Of a DNA stretch of 40,646 nucleotides, positions 17,770 through 28,106 are shown one piece after another (the stretch's first letter is position 1; the number at the start of each line of letters is the position of its first letter). The position numbers were made by a program, and so were the translations under genes. The notes beneath the pieces were generated by a model, which saw only the letters and a program-made list of their open reading frames with translations, had not been told where the DNA came from and ran no database searches. Origin of the DNA: Clostridia bacterium (GTDB lineage Bacteria > Bacillota > Clostridia > Christensenellales > Pumilibacteraceae); NCBI GenBank assembly GCA_017396125.1, contig JAFQMX010000057.1:1-40646 (forward strand), written 5' to 3'.

Positions 17770-18510
17770 TTACTTTTGCGGAACGAATTTTTCGAAAATA
17801 ATATTATCACAATGCGGTTTTACGCTTTCGTAATCGGCATTGGATTTTACTACCCACGCAAGCACAGGCAAATTGCATTTGGTAACGAACTTGTTTGGAA
17901 GGTCGCTGAATCTGTATGCAACAAAGTCAGGCTTGGAAACCTTATTGAGCTTGAGTTTTTTTAGCAAGTTTCTTCTGAAAAATCCCGAAAGCTCACTTTT
18001 GCAGAAAAAACAGGAAAGCTGACTGCGTAGAATTTCCTCGGCATTTTCCTTGAAATATTCCAAAGAGTATGGGTTGAACGACTGAACGGCGTATTCACCG
18101 TTGTAGGCGTGAAGCATATTTATAATTTTGCTTTCAAACGCACCTGCCTTGGAAGAATTTTTGACTTCAATAAGCAAAGGAACTTGTCCGTTTACGGTAG
18201 TAAGAACTTCCTCAAAAGTAGGAATAGTGTAATCACTGCGCTTTCCGTCGGATTTGAGCAGGTGAGTACCCTTAAGAGTAGCGGCATCGTAATTGCAAAC
18301 GTAGCCGTCCTGGTTGGTCATTCTAGTAAGTTTATCATCATGGAAGACAACGATTTCACCGTCGTCCGTAACTCTCAAATCTATTTCTATAGGGTATCCT
18401 TCCTTGATAGCGTGCTCAAATGCACCCAAGGAATTTTCAGGCAGTTCCGAATTGTGCAGGCCTCTGTGCGCAACTGGCCTAGTGCATAACCAACTGTTTT
18501 TTATATCCAT
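17770..18510 (-). CDS. Glycerophosphodiester phosphodiesterase family protein
   Basis: A 246-residue TIM-barrel GDPD protein. The catalytic pattern HR...ExD...H is complete: H15-R16, E42, D44 and H57, with PENSLGAFEHAI between them and VFHDDKLTRMT after. Later segments IEVKN and VQSFNP also match the family. Such enzymes hydrolyse glycerophosphodiesters to glycerol 3-phosphate and an alcohol, or act on related lipid or teichoic-acid-derived substrates. There is no signal peptide or membrane helix, so a cytosolic enzyme is likely. The ATG at 18510 has GAGGG seven to eight bases upstream; an in-frame TTG at 18522 lies ahead of that site. It is divergent from lepA and followed by the GtrA-type gene. 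Confidence 0.92.
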   Translation of the reverse strand: MDIKNSWLCTRPVAHRGLHNSELPENSLGAFEHAIKEGYPIEIDLRVTDDGEIVVFHDDKLTRMTNQDGYVCNYDAATLKGTHLLKSDGKRSDYTIPTFEEVLTTVNGQVPLLIEVKNSSKAGAFESKIINMLHAYNGEYAVQSFNPYSLEYFKENAEEILRSQLSCFFCKSELSGFFRRNLLKKLKLNKVSKPDFVAYRFSDLPNKFVTKCNLPVLAWVVKSNADYESVKPHCDNIIFEKFVPQK

Positions 18511-18538
18511 ATCATCCCTCAAAAAAATAATTCATCAT

Positions 18539-18568
18539 ATTATACCATAATTTATTGCGCTAACGCAA
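18539..18568 (-). promoter_or_regulatory. Promoter for the GDPD-GtrA pair
   Basis: Read on the minus strand, TTGCGT (18563-18568) and TATAAT (18539-18544) are 18 bases apart. The -35 box is one arm of an inverted repeat, TTGCG (18555-18559) with CGCAA (18564-18568). The divergent lepA promoter has the same TTGCGT -35 hexamer. Confidence 0.7.
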
Positions 18569-18669
18569 CGATTTTTTGATGATTTTTGTCATTTGCGCAT
18601 TAAAATCTAATATTTTTAGTAAGTAGCACCTTTTTTTGCCATGGAAGCTCGCTTATTTGCAAAAAAAGG

Positions 18670-18698
18670 TTGCGTTTTTTGTTCTGTTATATTATAAT
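18670..18698 (+). promoter_or_regulatory. Promoter for lepA, predicted to give a leaderless transcript
   Basis: TTGCGT (18670-18675) and TATAAT (18693-18698) are 17 bases apart. The lepA ATG (18708) begins ten bases after the end of the -10 box, so transcription should start about 2-4 bases before the start codon. No ribosome binding site is visible before the ATG, which agrees with leaderless initiation. Confidence 0.7.
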
Positions 18699-18707
18699 TT
18701 ACCAGAT

Positions 18708-20516
18708 ATGGATAGACAAAAACACATTCGAAATTTTTGTATAATAGCGCATATTGACCACGGAAAATCCACTTTGGCGGACAGACTTATTGAATTTACG
18801 GAGACTGTTTCAAAGCGTGAACTGCAGGACCAGCTTCTCGATAGCATGGACATTGAGAGAGAAAGAGGAATTACGATAAAGCTCACTCCGGTAAAGATGA
18901 CTTATAAGCATGAGGGTGAGGAGTATATTCTCAACCTTATCGATACCCCGGGCCACGTTGACTTTACTTATGAAGTCAGCAGATCCTTGGCTGCGTGCGA
19001 AGGTGCGGTTTTGATAGTGGATGCGACGCAGGGAGTAGAGGCTCAGACGCTCGCCAACGTTTACCTTGCGATAGATAATAATCTCGAGATTATTCCAGTA
19101 ATAAACAAAATAGATTTGCCCTCGGCACGACCTGACGAAGTTAAAAAAGAGGTGGAGGATGTTATTGGACTTGACGCTTCGGACGCACCGCTGGTCAGTG
19201 CAAGAGATGGCATAAATATTGAAGAAGTTCTCAAGAAAATCGTTACGGTTGTTCCTGCTCCTAATGGAGATGAAGATGCTCCGCTAAAGGCGCTTATTTT
19301 TGACTCCTACTACGATAATTACAAGGGTGCGGTGTGCTTGGTGCGAATTATCGACGGCAAGGTGAGTGTCGGCACTAAAATCAGAATGATGGCAACGGGC
19401 GGAGAATTTGATGTTACCGAGGTTGGAGTGTTTACGCCAAAGGCTACGGCTTGCGATTACTTGCGTGCGGGGGACGTTGGATATATTGCAGCGAGCATCA
19501 AGAACGTCTCTGAAACTGCACCTGGTGATACTGTTACTGACGCCAATAATCCTACTGCAATTGCTTGCCCGGGCTACAAAAGGGTTCAGCCTGTGGTATA
19601 CTGCGGAATATTCCCTACCGACGGCTCTAGATACAACGATCTAAAGGAAGCGCTGGAAAAGCTTAAGCTCAATGACGCTGCCTTGTTTTACGAGCAAGAA
19701 AATTCTGCTGCGCTTGGTTTTGGATTCCGTTGTGGATTTTTGGGCTTGCTCCATATGGAAATAATAGAGGAGAGATTGGAGAGAGAATTTAATCTCGATC
19801 TCATAACTACCGCGCCGGGCGTAAATTATAACGTTTATAAAACCAACGGAGAATTAATTACCGTAACAAATCCAGCGGACCTTCCGCCTGTTACCGAAAT
19901 CGATAGAATTGAAGAGCCTATAGTGCGCGCGGACATTTATACACCGCCGGAGTATATAGGTGCGATTATGGAGCTTTGTCAGGACAAGCGCGGAGAATAT
20001 ATGGATATGATTTATCTCGATAAAACGAGAGTAAAGATTGTGTATGAAATTCCGCTCAACGAAATCGTTTACGACTTCTTTGACAGCCTCAAATCACGTA
20101 CCCGTGGTTACGCTAGCCTGGACTACGAAATCAAGGGCTACAAAAAGGGCGATCTTGTCAAGCTTGACATTTTGCTCAACAACGAAATTTGTGACGCACT
20201 TAGCATTATTGTAAATAGAGAAAAGGCGTATTCTAGAGGTAGAAGCCTTGCTGAAAAGCTCAAAGAAGTTATTCCTCGTCATATGTTCGAGATACCTATT
20301 CAGGCTTGCATTGGTGGCAAGGTTATCGCGAGAGAAACTATCAAAGCGCTCCGAAAGGACGTTTTGGCAAAGTGCTACGGTGGTGACGTTACCCGTAAAA
20401 AGAAGCTTTTGGAGAAGCAGAAAGAGGGTAAAAAGCGTATGCGCCAGGTGGGTAGCGTAGAAGTTCCGAGCGAGGCGTTTATGTCTGTGCTCAAGCTGGA
20501 CGGCGACAAAAAGTAA
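18708..20516 (+). CDS. lepA: Elongation factor 4 (LepA)
   Basis: A 602-residue translational GTPase, the standard length. G1 AHIDHGKST lies at about 14-22, the switch I region ERERGITIK and the DTPGHVDF G3 motif follow, and NKIDLP is the G4 motif. The LepA-specific C-terminal domain ([24 protein letters not shown], then [28 protein letters not shown] in part) confirms LepA rather than EF-G or BipA. It acts on stalled or incorrectly translocated ribosomes and in 30S biogenesis. The [10 protein letters not shown] start matches the family; a TTG at 18636 in the same frame lies upstream of the promoter and would add a non-family extension. The stop overlaps the hemW start (TAATG), so the two are translationally coupled. 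Confidence 0.97.
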   Translation: MDRQKHIRNFCIIAHIDHGKSTLADRLIEFTETVSKRELQDQLLDSMDIERERGITIKLTPVKMTYKHEGEEYILNLIDTPGHVDFTYEVSRSLAACEGAVLIVDATQGVEAQTLANVYLAIDNNLEIIPVINKIDLPSARPDEVKKEVEDVIGLDASDAPLVSARDGINIEEVLKKIVTVVPAPNGDEDAPLKALIFDSYYDNYKGAVCLVRIIDGKVSVGTKIRMMATGGEFDVTEVGVFTPKATACDYLRAGDVGYIAASIKNVSETAPGDTVTDANNPTAIACPGYKRVQPVVYCGIFPTDGSRYNDLKEALEKLKLNDAALFYEQENSAALGFGFRCGFLGLLHMEIIEERLEREFNLDLITTAPGVNYNVYKTNGELITVTNPADLPPVTEIDRIEEPIVRADIYTPPEYIGAIMELCQDKRGEYMDMIYLDKTRVKIVYEIPLNEIVYDFFDSLKSRTRGYASLDYEIKGYKKGDLVKLDILLNNEICDALSIIVNREKAYSRGRSLAEKLKEVIPRHMFEIPIQACIGGKVIARETIKALRKDVLAKCYGGDVTRKKKLLEKQKEGKKRMRQVGSVEVPSEAFMSVLKLDGDKK

Positions 20517-21583
20517 TGGCTGCAGGATTGTATTTGCATATTCCGTTTTGCCGTTCGCGCTGTGATTATTGCTCCTTCGTGTCTTGCTGCGATACTAAGC
20601 TTGCGGAGGAGTATTATCAAAAAGTCAAAGAGCAGGCGGAAAAAATATCGTACGGAGGAGAGTTCGACACCGTGTATTTTGGTGGTGGAACGCCGTCTGC
20701 CGTGCCAAAGCTATTAGAAAAATTGTACGGACTTTGTTGCCGTACTTTTTCTATACGCAAAAACAGCGAAATTACGGTTGAGTGCAATCCGGATTCGGTG
20801 GATGACGAACTTATTTCGGTTTTGAAAAAAATTAACTGCAATCGCGTCAGTTTGGGGTTGCAGTCTACCGACGATGCGATTTTGGCTTCGGTGGGACGTA
20901 GGCATAACTTTGAGCAGTTTGCCGTTGCTGTGCAAAAAATAAGAGAAGTTACCACAAATATCAGCGCGGATATTATGCTGGGATTGCCTATGCAAACGGT
21001 GGAAAGTGCGGTGGAATCGGTTAATCTCGCCTTGGATTTTGGTATCAAGCATATCTCGGTTTACGCGCTAAAAGTCGAGGACGGAACACCGCTCAAAAGT
21101 CGTGGTTACACCGTGGACGAAGATATGCAAGCGGATATGTACGACGCGGTTTACGAGGCTGTGCAAAAGCGTGGCTTCGAGCGTTATGAAGTGAGCAACT
21201 TTAGTTTGCCGGGGTACGAAAGTAAACATAATCTCAAGTATTGGAATCTCGAGGACTATGTCGGATTGGGTGCAGCGGCGCACTCGTATTACGGCAGTAA
21301 ACGCTACGAAGGCGTTGGACTAAAGGAATTTTTAGCAGGGCAAGAGACGATTGCCGAGGATGTGAGCGAGGAGTTTGACGAGGAATTAATTATGCTTTCG
21401 CTCCGCTGCAGTCGTGGTTTAGAGCTGGATAGGCTAAAGAATAAAAATAAATTTTTGATGGAGAAAAAATCTAAAATCGACGAGCTGAAAAGTAAGGGAC
21501 TGATAGAAGTGAAAGACGGATTTTTGAGGCTTACGAAAGATGCATTTTATCTTATGAACTCCGTCATTGTCGAGTTGATATAA
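20516..21583 (+). CDS. hemW: Radical SAM protein HemW (heme chaperone / HemN-like)
   Basis: A 355-residue radical SAM protein whose CxxxCxYC cluster motif is at C12, C16 and C19, followed by the SAM-binding GGGTPS segment. The GLGLQS-type and HISVYAL elements and the GLGAAAHSY element match HemW. The length and the absence of the N-terminal HemN extension favour HemW, which binds heme and passes it to target proteins, over true oxygen-independent coproporphyrinogen oxidase. The start codon overlaps the lepA stop by one base. The order lepA-hemW-hrcA is common in Firmicutes. A terminator follows at 21644. Confidence 0.92.
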   Translation: MAAGLYLHIPFCRSRCDYCSFVSCCDTKLAEEYYQKVKEQAEKISYGGEFDTVYFGGGTPSAVPKLLEKLYGLCCRTFSIRKNSEITVECNPDSVDDELISVLKKINCNRVSLGLQSTDDAILASVGRRHNFEQFAVAVQKIREVTTNISADIMLGLPMQTVESAVESVNLALDFGIKHISVYALKVEDGTPLKSRGYTVDEDMQADMYDAVYEAVQKRGFERYEVSNFSLPGYESKHNLKYWNLEDYVGLGAAAHSYYGSKRYEGVGLKEFLAGQETIAEDVSEEFDEELIMLSLRCSRGLELDRLKNKNKFLMEKKSKIDELKSKGLIEVKDGFLRLTKDAFYLMNSVIVELI

Positions 21584-21643
21584 TTTGTATATAGCATAGG
21601 ATTATTTGCTGTTTTTGGTTACAAAATTTTATAATAAATATCA

Positions 21644-21671
21644 GGGACGAAGAGAGACTCGTCCCTTTTTT
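21644..21671 (+). terminator. Rho-independent terminator of lepA-hemW
   Basis: GGGACGA (21644-21650) and TCGTCCC (21659-21665) form a perfect 7-bp stem with an eight-base loop and a six-T tail. The AT-rich stretch 21672-21753 between it and the hrcA promoter shows nothing else I can support. Confidence 0.88.
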
Positions 21672-21753
21672 GTTGTAAAATTATATGTGAAATATATTTA
21701 AAAAAAGAGCCCCAAAAAAATTTTATCTTTTAGTAAATATTGGAATAAAATGC

Positions 21754-21782
21754 TTGACAAGTTAGCAAACTAGTGTTACACT
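21754..21782 (+). promoter_or_regulatory. Promoter of the hrcA heat-shock operon
   Basis: TTGACA (21754-21759) and TACACT (21777-21782) are 17 bases apart. The -10 region is inside a perfect 13-bp palindrome, TAGTGTTACACTA (21771-21783), and the spacer contains an extra GTTAGCA copy (21761-21767), a CIRCE-like half-site. Confidence 0.82.
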
Positions 21783-21785
21783 ATG

Positions 21786-21812
21786 TTAGCAGTCAAACAA
21801 TGTGAGTGCTAA
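21786..21812 (+). promoter_or_regulatory. CIRCE operator (HrcA binding site)
   Basis: The left arm TTAGCAGTC (21786-21794) and the right arm GAGTGCTAA (21804-21812) are separated by nine bases. The CIRCE consensus is TTAGCACTC-N9-GAGTGCTAA, so the right arm is perfect and the left arm has one change (G for C at its seventh base). It covers the expected transcription start and lies 43 bases before hrcA, so HrcA should repress its own operon. Confidence 0.93.
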
Positions 21813-21855
21813 TAGTTGGCGAGCAGGATTGCTAATCACAGCGGAGGAGATAAGG

Positions 21856-22884
21856 ATGGCGTTATCAGAAAGAAAAGCAATGATAATAAAAGCCGTGGTA
21901 GACAGTTATATCGACAGCTGTCAACCGATTTCCAGCTCGGAAATACGAGAAAAATATCTTCCGTCGCTTTCGTCAGCAACAATCCGCAACGAGCTTTCTG
22001 CGCTTGAAGAAATGGGGTATTTGACTCAACCGCACATTTCCGCAGGACGAATTCCTACTGCCGAAGCATATAAAATGTACGTTGACAAGCTCATGCCCAA
22101 GCACAAACTTACCAAGAGTGAGCTTGCAATAATCAGACACTACTTTGGACAAAAGCTTACCGATATGGATTCGCTGGTGCGCAAAACCGCAAAGGTTATT
22201 TCCGAGATTACGAATCTTACTTCGGTGGCCTGCGTAAGACCGCTTAGCAACGACGTGATCCAAAGTGTAAAAATCGTAAAGGTTACCGATACGGTTGCGC
22301 TGTTTATTATAGTTACCGACCGCACGATAATAAAAGACACTTTTGCCGAAGTACCGTTTGACGTTTCGGAGCAGTACTTTGAGGATGCCAGCAAGTTTAT
22401 CAGCGAGATGTTTGGTGGACACAAAATTTCCGAAGTGGAAAATCCGGAAAAACTCGCAAAAGATGTTCGTCAAGAATACGAAAGGGTTTTTGAGGCGGTA
22501 ATAAAAATTCTCAAAGATTATTCGCAAGATAGCTCGGGTGAAATCGTGCTGGAGGGCAGTTCAAAAATTCTCGATCAGCCCGAGTACACGTCGCTGGGCA
22601 AGGCAAAGGCTATGCTTCAGTTGTTGGACGCAAAAGAGCGACTTTATCCGGTTTTGTCGGAGTCGGGTGGAATGAATCTCAGTATCAAAATTGCAGGTGA
22701 CAACGAAATGGCAGAGGGCGCGCCAGAATGCGCAATCGTTACTGCCAATTACGAAATGGAAGGCGTAATCGGAAGCGCCGGAGTAATCGGTCCTATGCGA
22801 ATGGATTACTCAAAGGTGGTTTCCGTACTCGAATATATAGGAAAGACTTTAAATTCCTTGGATAACTTGGAGGAAGAACAATAA
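21856..22884 (+). CDS. hrcA: Heat-inducible transcription repressor HrcA
   Basis: A 342-residue repressor. The N-terminal winged helix (about 1-75) includes the family stretch LPSLSSATIRNELSALEEMGYL followed by QPHISAGRIPT. A GAF-like domain follows, and the family C-terminus has a GVIGPMRMDYSKVV element. HrcA binds CIRCE and is kept active by chaperonin GroEL in other species. The ATG at 21856 is preferred, with GGAGGAG (21843-21849) seven bases upstream; an in-frame GTG at 21802 lies inside the CIRCE element. It is first in the hrcA-grpE-dnaK-dnaJ operon, one base from grpE. Confidence 0.97.
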   Translation: MALSERKAMIIKAVVDSYIDSCQPISSSEIREKYLPSLSSATIRNELSALEEMGYLTQPHISAGRIPTAEAYKMYVDKLMPKHKLTKSELAIIRHYFGQKLTDMDSLVRKTAKVISEITNLTSVACVRPLSNDVIQSVKIVKVTDTVALFIIVTDRTIIKDTFAEVPFDVSEQYFEDASKFISEMFGGHKISEVENPEKLAKDVRQEYERVFEAVIKILKDYSQDSSGEIVLEGSSKILDQPEYTSLGKAKAMLQLLDAKERLYPVLSESGGMNLSIKIAGDNEMAEGAPECAIVTANYEMEGVIGSAGVIGPMRMDYSKVVSVLEYIGKTLNSLDNLEEEQ

Positions 22885-22885
22885 T

Positions 22886-25250
<2,365 letters not shown>

Positions 25251-25270
25251 TTCCACAAGGAAGAGAACTA

Positions 25271-26338
25271 ATGGCAAAAAATTTTTATGACGTTCTCGGA
25301 GTAAAAAAGGACGCATCTCAGGAAGAAATTAAGGCTGCTTATCGCAAGCTTGCCAGACAGTATCATCCTGATTTGCATCCTAACGATCCGCAGGCCGCCG
25401 AAAAATTCAAGGAAATCAACGAGGCGTACGAAACGCTGGGCGACGCGCAAAAGCGTGCGGCGTATGACAATCCTGCACCTAATTTCGGTGGATTTGACTT
25501 CGGTGGTGGGTTTGGCGGAGGCTTTAGCGGTTCGGATATATTCGGAGATATATTCAATTTCTTTGGTGGTGGTAGCCGTAACGCCGAGGTTAGCCGAGAT
25601 AGAGAGGTTAGACTCAATTTTACCTTCGAAGAAGCGGCGTTTGGCGTTGCAAAGGAAATTTCTTTTTCGCGTATCGAGGCATGCCCTCATTGTAACGGAA
25701 CGGGTGCTAAAAACGGAACGGAATATACCACTTGCAGTAACTGCGGTGGCGCCCAGCGTGTAAAGGTGATAAAAGATACGCCTTTTGGCAGAGTGGCAAC
25801 CGAGCAACCGTGTCCAAAATGCGGCGGCAAAGGAAGAATTATAAAGGAAACCTGTCTGGAGTGTAACGGCAAAGCGTTTGTCAAGGTTCAGGCAAAGTTA
25901 AAGGTAACTTTTCCGTCGGGCTTGGAAAACGGTCAGGTAGTTACTGTAAGGGGCGAGGGCGATCGCAGTCGCTCGGGTAAAAGCGGAGACCTTTATATAA
26001 ACGTTATCGTAGCGCCACACAAGTATTTCCAAAAGCACGGGCTTGACCTTGTTATGAATTATTCCATAACTCCGTTTCAGGCGATGCTAGGAGATAAGGT
26101 GACTATTCAAAATCTCAAGGGAGCTAATCAAACTTTGGTTATACCCGAGGGCACGCAAAACGGCGCAGTACTTAAAATCAAAGGGCAGGGTATAGAAAAA
26201 CGCCTTATGAAAGGCGACATACTCGTGAACGTGACGGTCGAGGTTCCAAAGGCCCTGACGAGAGACCAAAAGCAAAAGATAAAAGAGCTTGAGGCAACAT
26301 TCAAGCAAAGTCAGTACGACAAAACAAAGATTAAATAA
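25271..26338 (+). CDS. dnaJ: Chaperone DnaJ (Hsp40)
   Basis: A 355-residue type I Hsp40. The J domain has HPD at 32-34, then a G/F-rich linker (around [14 protein letters not shown]). Four CxxCxGx zinc repeats follow ([32 protein letters not shown]), then two beta-barrel substrate domains. Repeats 2 and 4 end in AQ and KA rather than the usual G-x-G. The protein is at the short end of the family range (~375). AAGGAAGAG precedes the ATG. It is the last gene of the heat-shock operon, closed by a strong terminator. Confidence 0.97.
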   Translation: MAKNFYDVLGVKKDASQEEIKAAYRKLARQYHPDLHPNDPQAAEKFKEINEAYETLGDAQKRAAYDNPAPNFGGFDFGGGFGGGFSGSDIFGDIFNFFGGGSRNAEVSRDREVRLNFTFEEAAFGVAKEISFSRIEACPHCNGTGAKNGTEYTTCSNCGGAQRVKVIKDTPFGRVATEQPCPKCGGKGRIIKETCLECNGKAFVKVQAKLKVTFPSGLENGQVVTVRGEGDRSRSGKSGDLYINVIVAPHKYFQKHGLDLVMNYSITPFQAMLGDKVTIQNLKGANQTLVIPEGTQNGAVLKIKGQGIEKRLMKGDILVNVTVEVPKALTRDQKQKIKELEATFKQSQYDKTKIK

Positions 26339-26344
26339 AAAATA

Positions 26345-26380
26345 CGGCTACTATAACTTTTTATAGTGGCCGATTTTTTT
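26345..26380 (+). terminator. Rho-independent terminator of hrcA-grpE-dnaK-dnaJ
   Basis: CGGCTACTATAA (26345-26356) pairs with TTATAGTGGCCG (26361-26372) through 12 positions (one T-G), with a four-base loop, then A and seven T. Confidence 0.92.
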
Positions 26381-26391
26381 GCACAATCGTT

Positions 26392-26419
26392 TTGATATTT
26401 TTGAATTTCGTGGTATAAT
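26392..26419 (+). promoter_or_regulatory. Promoter for prmA-rsmE-mtaB-HIT
   Basis: TTGATA (26392-26397) and TATAAT (26414-26419) are 16 bases apart, just after the dnaJ terminator. The leader to the prmA ATG is about 62 bases. This separates the methyltransferase operon from the heat-shock operon. Confidence 0.65.
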
Positions 26420-26487
26420 CAAAGTATAAGGTAAAAGTGCGTTTGCGCGCCGTCGGTTTTGGCTGGTGCAAAACGCGGGGAGAAAAA

Positions 26488-27399
26488 ATGGATTACAAAG
26501 AGATTACCGTCACAACTACTCACGATTGCGCCGATTTGGTTTCGCTCATACTTATAGAAGAGGGAAGCGAGGGCGTTTCGGTAAAGGACATAAATGACGT
26601 AGCAGAGCTTTATTCAAGCGATATTATTTGGGACTATATCGATAAGGCTTTGGTTACCGACAATGACAAGAACGTTTACGTAAAGGGATTTTTTGCCGAA
26701 GACAAAGATTTGTCCGAGGTTTTGGCGCGAATTGACGAGCTTAAATCTACTTGTCCTTTTGATACGGGAACGCTCGAAGCCGTGATAAAAACCGTGGGCG
26801 ACGAGGACTGGAAAAACGAGTGGCGCAAGTATTATCAGCCGATTTTTATAGGCGGTGTAACGATTGTACCAAAGTGGCTGGACGGAGATTATCCGGGAGC
26901 AAAGGTTCTTATCGAGCCGGGTAACGCTTTTGGAACGGGCAATCACGAAACGACCTGCCTTTGTATAGAGCTTATGCAGGAGGTTGATCCGCAGGGCAAA
27001 CTTGTTTTTGACGTGGGATGCGGAAGCGGAATACTTGGTATTGCGGCGGCGAAGCTGGGCGCAAGAGCGTGCGAGCTTAGCGATATAGACGAGGACGCGG
27101 TCAAGTCCGCAAGCGACAATGCCGAACTTAACGGCGTGCAGGATATATGCAAGGTTATTTGCGCGGATTTAAAGGCTGACACCGTCGAAAAATGCGATTT
27201 GCTTATTGCTAATATTACGGCGGATATTTTGATCAGATTAGAAAAACAAATTTATTCCAACGTGCGCAGTGGCGGTAACGTAATTATTAGTGGAATCATA
27301 AACGAGCGCGCCGAGGACGTGCTCAAGGCTTACAACAATTACAAGCTTATAAAGAGAGTAAAAAAAGGAGAGTGGCAGGCTTTTCTGTTTGAAGTATGA
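26488..27399 (+). CDS. prmA: Ribosomal protein L11 methyltransferase PrmA
   Basis: A 303-residue SAM-dependent methyltransferase. The N-terminal substrate-recognition domain (about 1-120) is followed by a Rossmann methyltransferase core with motif I DVGCGSG at 175-181 and the IEPGNAFGTGNHETT element just before it, which is diagnostic for PrmA. NITADILIRL is the catalytic-motif region. It trimethylates L11. The ATG at 26488 has GGGGAG six to eight bases upstream; in-frame starts further up, near 26437, have none. The stop overlaps the rsmE start (ATGA). Its place after dnaJ is conserved in many Firmicutes. Confidence 0.96.
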   Translation: MDYKEITVTTTHDCADLVSLILIEEGSEGVSVKDINDVAELYSSDIIWDYIDKALVTDNDKNVYVKGFFAEDKDLSEVLARIDELKSTCPFDTGTLEAVIKTVGDEDWKNEWRKYYQPIFIGGVTIVPKWLDGDYPGAKVLIEPGNAFGTGNHETTCLCIELMQEVDPQGKLVFDVGCGSGILGIAAAKLGARACELSDIDEDAVKSASDNAELNGVQDICKVICADLKADTVEKCDLLIANITADILIRLEKQIYSNVRSGGNVIISGIINERAEDVLKAYNNYKLIKRVKKGEWQAFLFEV

Positions 27400-28106
27400 G
27401 AAGAATCCTAGTAGACAGTTGTCAAGAAATTATCAAGCTTATTGGTGATGATCACAAGCATTTTTCCACCGTAAAGAGAGCGACGGTGGGCGACGTTGCG
27501 CAGGCCACTTGCGGAGATGGATTCGTTTACACCTACGAGGTAACAGCAATTTCCAAAACCGAAACTACACTCAAAATGCTTGATAGGACCAAGGACGAAA
27601 GCGAGGCGAAAATAGACGTAACGCTTTTTATGCCTGTGCTTAAAGGGGATAAAAACGACCTTATCGTGCAAAAGGTTACTGAGTTGGGAGTCAAAAAAAT
27701 CGTGCCTTTCGTTTCTACTTTTAGCCAAGCGAAAAACGTTCGAAAGGAACGACTCGATAAGATAGCGAGAGAAGCGGTGATGCAATGTGGCAGAAGCGCC
27801 GTACCGGAGATTACCGAGCTTTACGAGCTTAAAAATTTGAGTCAGCAGCTCAAATCGCAAGACTGCCTAATTTTTCCGTACGAAAAGGCTAAAGACAACG
27901 AGCTAAAAACTTTTTTGACAAAAAACAGGCCGTCGGCTTGTGGAATAATAATCGGCTCGGAGGGCGGATTCTCGGATGAAGAAGCCAAAATTTTGAGCGA
28001 GATTACTCAGCCAGTTAGTTTGGGCAAGCGCATTTTGAGAGCCGAAACCGCGTGTATAGCGGTGGTATCTGCCGTAATGTACGAGCTTGGTGGGTGGAGC
28101 GTATGA
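27396..28106 (+). CDS. rsmE: 16S rRNA m3U1498 methyltransferase RsmE
   Basis: A 236-residue SPOUT-class methyltransferase with an N-terminal PUA-like domain (about 1-70) and the trefoil-knot core. Family motifs visible are GDKNDLIVQKVTELGV, REAVMQCGRS, IIGSEGGFSDEEA near the SAM-binding knot, and LGKRILRAETA. It methylates U1498 in the decoding region of 16S rRNA. Start and stop overlap the neighbours by the ATGA pattern on both sides, so translation is coupled to prmA and mtaB. The ribosome binding site AAAAGGAGAG lies in the end of prmA. Confidence 0.95.
   Translation: MRRILVDSCQEIIKLIGDDHKHFSTVKRATVGDVAQATCGDGFVYTYEVTAISKTETTLKMLDRTKDESEAKIDVTLFMPVLKGDKNDLIVQKVTELGVKKIVPFVSTFSQAKNVRKERLDKIAREAVMQCGRSAVPEITELYELKNLSQQLKSQDCLIFPYEKAKDNELKTFLTKNRPSACGIIIGSEGGFSDEEAKILSEITQPVSLGKRILRAETACIAVVSAVMYELGGWSV

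Noticed and set aside
18636-18707. Extended LepA start at TTG 18636
   Set aside because: It adds 24 residues unlike LepA, has no ribosome binding site, and lies upstream of and through the predicted promoter.
20516-21583. True oxygen-independent coproporphyrinogen III oxidase (HemN) instead of HemW
   Set aside because: The protein is ~355 residues without the N-terminal HemN extension, and it sits in the lepA-hemW-hrcA context typical of HemW.
21802-21855. Extended HrcA start at GTG 21802
   Set aside because: It lies inside the CIRCE operator; the ATG at 21856 has a strong GGAGGAG site and the family N-terminus.
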